A stretch of 58,029 bases of DNA, from the NCBI GenBank assembly GCA_035527715.1, contig DATKZY010000205.1:1-58029 (forward strand). Direction: 5' to 3'. This stretch comes from DSUN01 sp035527715 (GTDB lineage: Bacteria > Planctomycetota > PUPC01 > DSUN01). The notes beneath the pieces were generated by a model. The model had not been told where the DNA came from, ran no database searches, and saw nothing but the letters and a program-made list of their open reading frames with translations. Within the stretch, counting starts at the first letter, position 1, and each line of letters starts with the position of its first letter. Shown one piece after another: positions 26,009-34,724 of the stretch. The position numbers and the translations under genes are program-made.

Positions 26009-26890
26009 TCACCCCGCCGCCCCGGTGAGAACGAGGCCAGCGATGATGAGGGCGGAGCCGAGCAGGCGCATGCCCCCATGCTTCTCGCGCAGAAAGACCG
26101 CGCCGAGCACGACGCTGAAGACGATGCCCAGATTGCGCGCCGGGCCGACGTAGGTGACCCGCTCGCGCGAGAGGGCGTAGAGGACGAGCAGGTACGACAC
26201 CAGGCTCGCGCAGCCGGCCAGGATGATGCTCGGCCGGTTCGCTCGCCACTCGGCCCGCACGAGGTCCCACCGACGCCGGACGGCGAGGAAGATGGTGAAG
26301 GCGCAGAAGTCGGCGGCGAAGAGCAGGAGGATGTAGTGGATGCGGTTGGCGCCCTGCACGCCCACGCGGTCAATCAGGTGGTACAGGGCGATGGTGAGCC
26401 CCGCCCCGAGAGCCGCCTGGGAACTGCGCTGCGAGAGCGTGCGGAACGGCCGGAACAGGTCCGCTCGCGACAGCGAGGGGAGGAAGACGACGTAGACCCC
26501 GGCGATCATCAGCGCGACGCCGCCCATGCCCAGGGCCGTCACCTGCTCCCCGAGCAAGGCGATGCCCAGCGCGGCAATGAGAACCTGTGCCGAGCCGCGC
26601 GAGAGCGGGTAGACGGCAGACAGATCGCCCTCCTCGTAGGCGCGCGCCATTGCCAGCAGGCACACCGCCTGGAGTACGCCGCTCACGACGCCGCACCCGA
26701 CGCTCCGCAGCGCCGTCGCCGAATCCCATCCACCGAGCGAGAGGAAGGCCGCGGGGGAGAACACCACCAGCGGAATCAGGAGATACCACCACACGAACGC
26801 CATCCGGTCGTTGGCCTTCTTGAGCAGAAGGTTCCACATGGCGTGGAGGAGAGCGGAGGCGACAACGAGGAGGAGGGCAGCGGTCTGCAT
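26009..26890 (-). CDS. EamA/DMT-superfamily transporter
   Basis: 293 aa, almost wholly hydrophobic, with about ten membrane helices in two homologous EamA halves. Characteristic segments are ALLHAMWNLLLKKA at the N-terminus, YPLSRGSAQVL and GEQVT at the end of half one, and VTYVGPARNLGIVFSVVLGAVFLREKH in half two. The ATG lies 1 bp after the stop of the Gfo/Idh/MocA gene, so translation is coupled to it. Members export or import metabolites such as amino acids or sugars; the substrate is not predictable here. Confidence 0.9.
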   Translation of the reverse strand: MQTAALLLVVASALLHAMWNLLLKKANDRMAFVWWYLLIPLVVFSPAAFLSLGGWDSATALRSVGCGVVSGVLQAVCLLAMARAYEEGDLSAVYPLSRGSAQVLIAALGIALLGEQVTALGMGGVALMIAGVYVVFLPSLSRADLFRPFRTLSQRSSQAALGAGLTIALYHLIDRVGVQGANRIHYILLLFAADFCAFTIFLAVRRRWDLVRAEWRANRPSIILAGCASLVSYLLVLYALSRERVTYVGPARNLGIVFSVVLGAVFLREKHGGMRLLGSALIIAGLVLTGAAG

Positions 26891-26891
26891 T

Positions 26892-28106
26892 TCAGATGAG
26901 CTTCGTCACCCCCGGGATGGGCACAGGATAGATGTCCCTCGCGTCGGGCTTCACGGGCGGCTCCATCTCGAAGCTGCATTGCTCGGCCTTTGGCCCCAGC
27001 GTGAAGTTGGACTTCAGTGCCTGGTCCCACGTGACCTCTTTGCCCGTGTAACAAGAGAGCTGGCCCATGATGGCGGCCAGGGTGCCGTGCAGCATGATGG
27101 AGCCTTCGTTGAGCGGCTCGCCCGAGCGAATGGCCTTGAAGAGGGCCTGGTGCTCGGCATCGTAGGGGCTCACTCGCGGGCCGTCGGGGCGGCGGTACTG
27201 CCAGTTCGTCTCGCCCTCGATGCGCCAGCGAAGCAGGTCGCAGCGGCCCTTCGTGCCGAGGACGATGCTGGAGGTCTGGTTGTGGCAGCCCGCCTGGGTG
27301 CGGCAGAAGGCGCGGAGCCGCACGCCGCCGGGATACTCGTAGACGACCGAGTGGTGGTCGAAGAGCGAGCCGCGGCAGTCGTCGGGCGCTGACGAGCGGC
27401 CGCCGAGGCCGTGGCACTTGACGGGCGGCTTGTCGCCCATCAGCCAGTTGTCCCTATCAAGGTTGTGCACGAGGCCCTGGAGCAGATCGTCGCCCGAAAG
27501 CCAAGCGAAGCTGGCCCAGTTGGCAAACTGGTGGTGCACTTCGGAGAGGCCGGGTGTGCGGCGATACGGTGCGTAGGGGCCGCGGAGGAGGTGTTCCTCG
27601 ATGGCCACGATGTCGCCGATAGCCCCGTCGCGAATCCGCTGGATCGTCGCCTGGTAGCCCGGCTCGTAGCGGCTGTGGAAGCCCGAAGCCACCGAGAGCT
27701 TCTTCTGCCGGGCCAGCTCGCACGCGGCGATGAGGTCGCGGACGCCCGGCGGGTCAATCGCGTGGGGCTTCTCGCAGAAGACGTGTTTCCCCGCCTCGAC
27801 GGCTGTCTTGATGTAGAGCGGGTGGAACTTCGACGCCACGGCGATGAGCACCACGTCCACGCACTCGATCAGCTTGCGAAAGCCGTCGAGGCCGACGAAG
27901 CAGTGGGCATCGTCCACCGTCACCTGGTCGGGCTTCTGCTGTTTGAGCCCCGCCCGGCGGATGCGGATCGCCTCGGCCGACACATCGCACAGGGCGACGA
28001 GGCGCACGCCCGGGTCGGCGTTCATCGCATTCATCGCCGCCCCCGTGCCGCGTCCGCCGCAGCCGATGAGGCCGATGCGGATGGTGTCACTAGCCGCTGC
28101 GCCCAT
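26892..28106 (-). CDS. Gfo/Idh/MocA family NAD(P)-dependent oxidoreductase
   Basis: 404 aa from ATG 28106, chosen because AGGA lies 7 nt upstream and IRIGLIGCGGRGTGAAM follows directly. Rossmann motif GCGGRGTG, then CEKPHAID, the usual EKP catalytic-lysine segment. The rest is the alpha/beta dimerisation domain. Such enzymes act on sugars, inositols or their glycosides and are very numerous in planctomycetes. No Tat signal is visible, unlike many planctomycete members. Its partner in the operon is the EamA transporter, which may carry its substrate or product (inference). Confidence 0.92.
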   Translation of the reverse strand: MGAAASDTIRIGLIGCGGRGTGAAMNAMNADPGVRLVALCDVSAEAIRIRRAGLKQQKPDQVTVDDAHCFVGLDGFRKLIECVDVVLIAVASKFHPLYIKTAVEAGKHVFCEKPHAIDPPGVRDLIAACELARQKKLSVASGFHSRYEPGYQATIQRIRDGAIGDIVAIEEHLLRGPYAPYRRTPGLSEVHHQFANWASFAWLSGDDLLQGLVHNLDRDNWLMGDKPPVKCHGLGGRSSAPDDCRGSLFDHHSVVYEYPGGVRLRAFCRTQAGCHNQTSSIVLGTKGRCDLLRWRIEGETNWQYRRPDGPRVSPYDAEHQALFKAIRSGEPLNEGSIMLHGTLAAIMGQLSCYTGKEVTWDQALKSNFTLGPKAEQCSFEMEPPVKPDARDIYPVPIPGVTKLI

Positions 28107-28128
28107 CGCTCGGTCCTTTCCTGGCGCC

Positions 28129-28157
28129 AGTCTACGTAGCAGGAGGGCGCACGTCAA
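28129..28157 (-). promoter_or_regulatory. Candidate sigma-70 promoter of the oxidoreductase-EamA operon
   Basis: Minus-strand TTGACG (28152-28157), 17 bp, TAGACT (28129-28134), 23 bp before ATG 28106. Confidence 0.6.
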
Positions 28158-28165
28158 ACTGCGAC

Positions 28166-28194
28166 TTGATTCCCCGGTAGTTGTCGCGTATCAT
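28166..28194 (+). promoter_or_regulatory. Candidate sigma-70 promoter of the propeller/cytochrome gene
   Basis: TTGATT (28166-28171), 17 bp, TATCAT (28189-28194), 46 bp before ATG 28240. It is divergent from the oxidoreductase promoter, the two -35 boxes being 8 bp apart. Confidence 0.65.
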
Positions 28195-28239
28195 CCAGAC
28201 TGTGGAAAGCCGTGGGCCGCTGAAGTGGAGAGAAGCCAA

Positions 28240-30732
28240 ATGAGCCGTTGGACGGCCTGTCTGTTTGTGGCGTGTGTCGGCGTGGCGATGGGCGGGCAGG
28301 CGCCGCCAGCAAAGGCGGCCCCCAAGGGCGCGCCCAAAGCCGTGCCGAAGGCCCCGCCGCCACCGCAGGGCGGCTTCACGCCGGGACCAATGCTCAAGCG
28401 ATTCCTCGACGACGGGCCGATGAAGGGCGTGGACGAGATCGTCTTCGCCGTCCGCGTGCCGGGCCGCGACCACTGGTACGTGACGTTTGGGAACTACGCC
28501 GACCACTCGGAGTCGCCGCCGAAGAGGCTGGGCTTCAAGTTCGAGGAAGGCGTCTACTGGGGCTACGGTGAGACGGGCCGCCTGTGCCGCCTGAACCTCC
28601 GCACAGGCAAGGTCCAGGTGATCCTCGACGACCCGAAGGGGGGCGTCCGCGACCCCCAGGTGCACTACGACGGCCAGAAGATCCTCTTCGCCTACCGCAA
28701 GGGCGGCACGCATCCCTTCCACCTCTACGAGATCAACGTGGACGGCTCGGGCCTCAAGCAGCTCACCGACGGGCCGGACGACGACATCGAGCCGACGTAT
28801 TGCCCCGACGGGAGCATCGTCTTCTGCTCCTCGCGCTGTCATCGCTTCGTGAACTGCTGGTACACGCGCGTGGCCGCGCTCTACCGCTGCGACGGCGACG
28901 GCTCCAACATCCGCATGCTCTCGAGCAACAACGACCACGACAATACGCCTTGGCCCCTGCCCGACGGCCGCATCGTCTACATGCGCTGGGAATACGTGGA
29001 CCGCTCCCAGGTGCACTACCACCACCTGTGGGTGATGAACCCGGATGGCACGGGGCAGATGGTCTTCTTCGGCAACTCGTTCGGCAGCACGGCCATGCTG
29101 GACGCCAAGCCGATCCCCGGGTCGAACAAGGTCGTGGTGTCCTACTCGCCCGGCCACGGGCGGCCCGAGCACCTCGGCCCCGTGGCCATCGTGGACCCCA
29201 CCCTTGGCCCCGACGTGCAGGGCGCGGCGCGCATCGTGAGCAGGGGCGGCGACTGGAAGGACCCATGGGCCTTCAGCGGGAGCTGCATCCTCGCTGCCAG
29301 CCCCCGCGGCATCTTCGTGATGGACGACAAGGGGAACAACGAACTCGTCTACTCGCTGTCGCCCGGAGAGCGCCACCTCCAGCTCCACGAGCCGCGGCCG
29401 CTCGCACCGAGGCCCCGCGAGCGGGTCATCCCCTCCCGCGTGAAGCTGGCCGTCCCGACCGGCCGGCTCTTCCTCACCGACATCTATCACGGGCGCAAGA
29501 TGGCCAACGTCGAGCGGGGCTCGATCAAGAAGCTCCTGGTCCTCCAGCAGCTCCCGAAGCCGGTCAACCACTCGGGCGGCATGGAGCCGCTGACCATCGG
29601 CGGCTCGTTCACCCTGGCGCAGATTCTCGGCACGGTGCCCGTCGAGCCCGACGGCTCGGCCTGCTTCGACGTGCCGGCCCTCAAGAGCGTGTTCTTCGTG
29701 GCACTCGACGAGCGGGACATCGCCGTGAAGCGCATGCACAGCTTCCACATCATGCAGCCCGGCGAGACGACGAGCTGCGTGGGCTGCCACGAGCTGCGCA
29801 CCGACACGCCGCGCACCGCGCTCTCCGCCTCGCTGATGGCCATGCAGCGTCCGCCCTCGCGCATCGAGCCGGTGAGGGGGGTGCCGGACGTCATTGACTT
29901 CTCCCGCGACGTGCAGCCCATCCTCGACAAGCGCTGCGTCACGTGCCACAACCCGGACCGGCCCGACGGGAAGGTGGACCTCTGCGGCGACAAGACGCCC
30001 ATGTACACCATCAGCTACTGGACGATGCAGACGCGCAGCCTCGTCTCCGACAACCGCAACCGCCCCGAGAGCAACTACCCGCCCTACGCCATCGGCAGCG
30101 GGCCCAGCCGCCTGCTGAAACTCGCGGACGGCAGTCACTACAAGGCGAAGCTCTCCGAGGAGGAGATGGCCGTCGTGCGCCTGTGGATAGACACGAGCGC
30201 CTGCTACCCGGGGACCTATGCGTCGCTCGGCAACGGCTTCTACCCCGTGCAGTTCACGCCCGCCGACATGGCCGGAATGGGCAAGCGCTGCGGTGGGTGC
30301 CACATCAAGAGCGTCCGCGACCGGAAAGCCGGCAATGTGCAGGCCCTCGTCTTCGGCGGCCACAGGCTGGGGCCACGCAGCCCGCTGTACAACCTCTCGC
30401 GACCCGATAAATCGCTGATCCTGAAAGCCATGCTGGCCAAGGAGGCCGGCGGCCTCGACCTGTGCAAGAAGCCCGTGTTCGCCTCGACGAACGACCCGCT
30501 CTACCGGGCGCTCCTGGCCCGCATCCAGGAGGCTCACGGCCGGCTGATGGCGGGGAAGCGATTCGACATGCCCGGCTTCCGGCCCACCGAGCACTACCTC
30601 CGCGAGATGCGGCGCTTCGGCATCCTGCCCAGGGACCTCAAGCCCACGGACCCCGTGGACCCGTATGCCACGGACCGGGCGTACTGGGGCTCCTTCGACT
30701 ATCGCCCTACCCCGGCCACGGCGGCACGATAG
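28240..30732 (+). CDS. Exported beta-propeller/multihaem c-type protein, hydrazine synthase alpha-like
   Basis: 830 aa from ATG 28240, preceded by GGAG. A signal peptide (about 1-27) and a Lys/Ala/Pro-rich spacer lead to a TolB/PD40-like propeller (for example GLKQLTDGPDDDIEPTYCPDG and NDHDNTPWPLPDGRIVYM). The C-terminal part has three CxxCH haem sites: CVGCH (513-517), CVTCH (566-570) and CGGCH (684-688). This order matches the planctomycete family named after the middle domain of hydrazine synthase subunit A. Only anammox members make hydrazine, and no HzsB/C-like gene is in the window, so the call is an HzsA-like electron-transfer or sensing protein in the periplasm, not hydrazine synthase. 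It is probably monocistronic. Confidence 0.85.
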   Translation: MSRWTACLFVACVGVAMGGQAPPAKAAPKGAPKAVPKAPPPPQGGFTPGPMLKRFLDDGPMKGVDEIVFAVRVPGRDHWYVTFGNYADHSESPPKRLGFKFEEGVYWGYGETGRLCRLNLRTGKVQVILDDPKGGVRDPQVHYDGQKILFAYRKGGTHPFHLYEINVDGSGLKQLTDGPDDDIEPTYCPDGSIVFCSSRCHRFVNCWYTRVAALYRCDGDGSNIRMLSSNNDHDNTPWPLPDGRIVYMRWEYVDRSQVHYHHLWVMNPDGTGQMVFFGNSFGSTAMLDAKPIPGSNKVVVSYSPGHGRPEHLGPVAIVDPTLGPDVQGAARIVSRGGDWKDPWAFSGSCILAASPRGIFVMDDKGNNELVYSLSPGERHLQLHEPRPLAPRPRERVIPSRVKLAVPTGRLFLTDIYHGRKMANVERGSIKKLLVLQQLPKPVNHSGGMEPLTIGGSFTLAQILGTVPVEPDGSACFDVPALKSVFFVALDERDIAVKRMHSFHIMQPGETTSCVGCHELRTDTPRTALSASLMAMQRPPSRIEPVRGVPDVIDFSRDVQPILDKRCVTCHNPDRPDGKVDLCGDKTPMYTISYWTMQTRSLVSDNRNRPESNYPPYAIGSGPSRLLKLADGSHYKAKLSEEEMAVVRLWIDTSACYPGTYASLGNGFYPVQFTPADMAGMGKRCGGCHIKSVRDRKAGNVQALVFGGHRLGPRSPLYNLSRPDKSLILKAMLAKEAGGLDLCKKPVFASTNDPLYRALLARIQEAHGRLMAGKRFDMPGFRPTEHYLREMRRFGILPRDLKPTDPVDPYATDRAYWGSFDYRPTPATAAR

Positions 30733-30763
30733 GTGGCAGACCCTCACCGCAGGCAGGCAAGCG

Positions 30764-30787
30764 GGAAAGACAGCGGGTGTCTTTTCC
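30764..30787. repeat. Short palindromic repeat (AAAGACAGCGGGTGTCTTTT)
   Basis: A hairpin with AAAGACA/TGTCTTT arms follows the propeller gene. Positions 30766-30785 are the exact reverse complement, 20 of 20 bases, of 50166-50185 inside the DapA-family gene. Here it could also serve as a terminator, having T-richness on its right arm. Confidence 0.8.
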
Positions 30788-30803
30788 GAGCTCGATAGCT
30801 CAC

Positions 30804-30833
30804 TTGACGTGCGACGCCCCGATGTGCTAGATT
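30804..30833 (+). promoter_or_regulatory. Candidate promoter of rnc
   Basis: TTGACG (30804-30809), 18 bp, TAGATT (30828-30833); leader of about 110 nt to ATG 30952. Confidence 0.5.
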
Positions 30834-30951
30834 GACGGCGGAAGGCGTATGAGCCTTTTTCAGCATGAGCCGCTCGTCGGCGGCATTGGGCCGCAGAGGT
30901 CGACTCATTCTGAAACAGGCGGTACGCTCCATTGCCAGCAAGGAAGCCCCT

Positions 30952-31818
30952 ATGGAGCAAGACCGCATCGCGGCGTGCCAGGAGGCAGTCGGCTACCAGT
31001 TCTGCGACACGGCGTGGCTGGAGAAGGCCCTCACCCACTCGTCCAACAGGTCGGACCTCGGCCTCAGCAACGAGCGGATGGAGTTCCTGGGCGACGCGAT
31101 CCTGGGAATGGTCGTCTCCGAGTACCTGTTCAACACCTACAGGGGGCACACGGAGGGGGAGCTCACGGCGGTGAAGAGCATTGTGGTGAGCCAGCGGACC
31201 CTGGCCCGCCAGAGCCGCGCGCTCGGGCTCGACAAGTTCCTCTCGGTGGGACGGGGGATGAGCCGGGGGCGGCGGCTGCCGAACTCGGTGGTGGCGAACG
31301 TCTTCGAGGCACTCATCGCGGCGATCCACCTGGACCGCGGGCTCGAGGCGGCCCGGGAATTCGTCCTGCGCACCCTCGTGGCCGAAATCCAGGACGCCGA
31401 GACCACCAAGCAGCACAAGAACTCCAAGTCGGTCCTCCAGCAACTCGTCCAGCGCAAGCGCGGCTGCACGCCCACGTACCGCGTCATCGAGGAGTCGGGG
31501 CCGGACCACGCCAAGTCGTTCCGCGTCGTCACGGAGATCGAGGGGGCCGAGTTCGGCACCGGCTGGGGGCGGAACAAGAAGGAGGCCGAGCAGCACTCGG
31601 CCCGCGAAACCCTGGCCCTCGTGAAATCCCAGTGGGGCGCGGCGGACGGCGCGGCGGGGGAGGGCACGGCGGTGCCGCCAGAACCGCAGCAGACAACCCC
31701 GCAGCCACCGGGGCCACTGGGGCCACACCTCGACTTGGCACCGGGCGGCCGGGAGGGAGATGAAGAGGCGGCCCCCGTGGGCGGCCACGTGTCGAATGAG
31801 GATGTGACCCCATCATAG
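30952..31818 (+). CDS. rnc: Ribonuclease III
   Basis: Double-strand-specific endoribonuclease for rRNA and mRNA processing. The start is ATG 30952, with AGGAAG 5 nt upstream; an upstream in-frame ATG at 30865 would add an unrelated 29-aa leader. The catalytic signature NERMEFLGDAILG and the second acidic site in VVANVFEALIAAIHLDRG are intact. The double-strand RNA-binding domain (about 160-230) ends GWGRNKKEAEQHSARETLA. About 50 further residues form a Pro/Gly-rich, low-complexity tail that the family does not usually have. 8 bp separate it from the next gene. Confidence 0.95.
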   Translation: MEQDRIAACQEAVGYQFCDTAWLEKALTHSSNRSDLGLSNERMEFLGDAILGMVVSEYLFNTYRGHTEGELTAVKSIVVSQRTLARQSRALGLDKFLSVGRGMSRGRRLPNSVVANVFEALIAAIHLDRGLEAAREFVLRTLVAEIQDAETTKQHKNSKSVLQQLVQRKRGCTPTYRVIEESGPDHAKSFRVVTEIEGAEFGTGWGRNKKEAEQHSARETLALVKSQWGAADGAAGEGTAVPPEPQQTTPQPPGPLGPHLDLAPGGREGDEEAAPVGGHVSNEDVTPS

Positions 31819-31826
31819 GTGCCAGC

Positions 31827-32963
31827 ATGGAACAGGACCTGAACGCAAGAGTCGAGGACTATCGCCGCCGCATCAAGGCGCAGGCCGAGGTCACCCGCAA
31901 GCTCGAGGAACTCGTCCGCGGGCTCGAAGCCGGCCCGGCGGCAGAGGGCGGCGAGCAGACCCAGGCCCCGCTGCGGCGGGCCCGCGGCGAACTCGAGCGA
32001 AGCGAGCGGGACCTCAAGGCGCTCAAGCGCGAATACGCGTGCTTCCGCCTCCGCGAGGCGCTCGGCCCCGACGTGGGGCATGTGGAGGACGAGGTGTACG
32101 ACGACGCCATCCTCACCGTCAGCAGCGGCCGCCTCACGCGCCACGAGGCTCGGAGGCCAAGCGACGGACCGATTGCCTTCCCCGCCTTCCGCACGCTCCT
32201 CCTTGCCGATCTGCCCCTGGGCCAGCTCGTGGACAACGAGGCCGCCGAGCGGAAGTCCCACGTCCTCTTCGACCCCCTCGAGGAGCAGACGAGCACCAAG
32301 AACATCCTCCGCCGCTGGGCCAGCCACCTCGCCGCGGACCCCTACGTCGCCAACATCCTCCGCTGCGCCGCGGACGCCACGGCCCGGTTCCGCGAGAGCC
32401 TCGAACAGTTCACCCGCACCCTCGAGGGGCTGCGGATCAACTACGAGCTCAAGCAGCGCAAGGTGGACCACCTGGCATTCGCCTTCGTGGGGCGCCTGCC
32501 CGCCCTCCAGGCCGCCAACTACTGGGAGAACATGGAACGCGCCTGCCCCGCCGAGGCAGGCCAGCTCATCGAGCACTTCTACAGCCTCGACGCGGCGCGT
32601 GCAGAACTGAAGCACCTCCGCGAGGAGCTCAACGGCCAGCTCCGCGCCCTCATGCGATGCTTCTTCCCCCGCTACGTCACCTGCGTCATGCAGCAGAGCA
32701 AGGCCCGACAGCACGGTCTGGGCCTCGCGCGCTTCCACCCGCGCCGCCTGTGCCGATACGCCCTCGAACAGATCGACCGCACCGACTTCCTCCTGCCGCG
32801 GGGCAGTGCCATGGAGATCGAGGTCCCCCGGATCCCCCGCGAGCTCGTGGCCTTCCGCAAGATCAAGTCGTACGCTCGCTACCGCCGGCAGCGCGACCGC
32901 GCCGACCTGGCCGATGCCCCCGCGGTAGAGGAGGACGCAGACCGCTCCCCCCGAGGCCGCTGA
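31827..32963 (+). CDS. Conserved-looking alpha-helical protein of unknown function
   Basis: 378 aa. I do not recognise a family. The N-terminus (about 1-75) is a charged coiled coil; the middle and C-terminus are mostly predicted helix with a Cys/Phe-rich patch (ALMRCFFPRYVTCVMQQ) and a basic tail (RKIKSYARYRRQRDR). No signal peptide, membrane segment or catalytic motif was seen. Its ATG is 8 bp after rnc, so it is almost certainly cotranscribed and may be involved in RNA metabolism (inference from position only). It converges with obg, 46 bp between stops, with no clear terminator hairpin there. Confidence 0.75.
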   Translation: MEQDLNARVEDYRRRIKAQAEVTRKLEELVRGLEAGPAAEGGEQTQAPLRRARGELERSERDLKALKREYACFRLREALGPDVGHVEDEVYDDAILTVSSGRLTRHEARRPSDGPIAFPAFRTLLLADLPLGQLVDNEAAERKSHVLFDPLEEQTSTKNILRRWASHLAADPYVANILRCAADATARFRESLEQFTRTLEGLRINYELKQRKVDHLAFAFVGRLPALQAANYWENMERACPAEAGQLIEHFYSLDAARAELKHLREELNGQLRALMRCFFPRYVTCVMQQSKARQHGLGLARFHPRRLCRYALEQIDRTDFLLPRGSAMEIEVPRIPRELVAFRKIKSYARYRRQRDRADLADAPAVEEDADRSPRGR

Positions 32964-33009
32964 TTGCCCCATGATCGCGTGAGCACTGCGTCGCATTGCT
33001 CCGGCCCGG

Positions 33010-34032
<1,023 letters not shown>

Positions 34033-34053
34033 CGCGGCTCCGCGCAGCAGGGG

Positions 34054-34296
34054 TCAGCCTGGCAGGACGTGCACCTTGCGGCCGGCGCCGAACTGCACCC
34101 GCCCCTGCGCCTTGGCGAACAGCGAGTCGTCTCTGCCGCGCCCCACGTTGAGCCCGGCCTTGAAGTGGGTGCCGCACTGGCGGACGAGGATGGTGCCGGC
34201 CCCGACGAGTTGGCCGCCGAAGCGCTTGACGCCTCGGTTCTGGGGATTGCTGTCGCGGCCGTTCCGCGACGAGCCCTGTCCTTTCTTGTGCGCCAT
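34054..34296 (-). CDS. rpmA: 50S ribosomal protein bL27
   Basis: 80 aa starting MAHKKGQGSSRNGRDS, the L27 N-terminal arm that reaches the peptidyl-transferase centre. No Firmicutes-type N-terminal cleavage sequence precedes it. GVKRFGGQLVGAGTILVRQ and GTHFKAGLNVGRGRDDSLFA are family landmarks. It is separated from rplU by 97 bp that contain a dispersed repeat. Confidence 0.98.
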   Translation of the reverse strand: MAHKKGQGSSRNGRDSNPQNRGVKRFGGQLVGAGTILVRQCGTHFKAGLNVGRGRDDSLFAKAQGRVQFGAGRKVHVLPG

Positions 34297-34393
34297 CTGG
34301 AAACTCCTTCACACAACAGGATGAATGGAGTGGGGAGGGATGCTCTCACGGTCATCCAACCATCCAGTCATCTATCTACCCCCCTTCCCACTG
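34297..34393. repeat. Spacer between rplU and rpmA with a dispersed CATCC-type repeat
   Basis: Positions 34353-34372 (CATCCAACCATCCAGTCATC) match 49326-49345, upstream of the DapA-family gene, in 19 of 20 bases. The insertion widens an otherwise tight ribosomal operon. Confidence 0.7.
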
Positions 34394-34708
34394 TCAGTTC
34401 GCCGCGATTCTCTCAATGGCCACGCGGGTGAGCTGCTGGCGGTGGCCTTGCTTGCGGCGATAGCCGCTGCGGCTCTTGAATTTGCCGACGACCACCTTGA
34501 CGCCCTTCTTGTGGGCGATCACGGTGCCCACGACGCGGACGCCGGACACGATGGGGGCGCCGCAGCGCACGTCGGCGCCATCGCTGTAGAAGAGCACCCG
34601 CTCGAACTCCACCGGCTCGCCGGCGTCGTCCGACAACAGTTCGACCTCGATCGTGTCGCCGGGCGACACCTTGTACTGCTTGCCTCCCGTCTCGATGACC
34701 GCGTACAT
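34394..34708 (-). CDS. rplU: 50S ribosomal protein bL21
   Basis: 104 aa from ATG 34708 (MYAVIETGGKQYKVSPGD), preceded by AAGGAG; an upstream in-frame ATG lacks that site and would overlap rng. The C-terminal SRSGYRRKQGHRQQLTRV is the L21 signature. 16 bp after rng. Confidence 0.98.
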   Translation of the reverse strand: MYAVIETGGKQYKVSPGDTIEVELLSDDAGEPVEFERVLFYSDGADVRCGAPIVSGVRVVGTVIAHKKGVKVVVGKFKSRSGYRRKQGHRQQLTRVAIERIAAN

Positions 34709-34724
34709 GGGGCTTCTCCTTCGC

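Noticed and set aside
28240..30732. True hydrazine synthase subunit A
   Set aside because: No HzsB/C-like or other anammox genes nearby; non-anammox planctomycetes carry HzsA-like paralogues.
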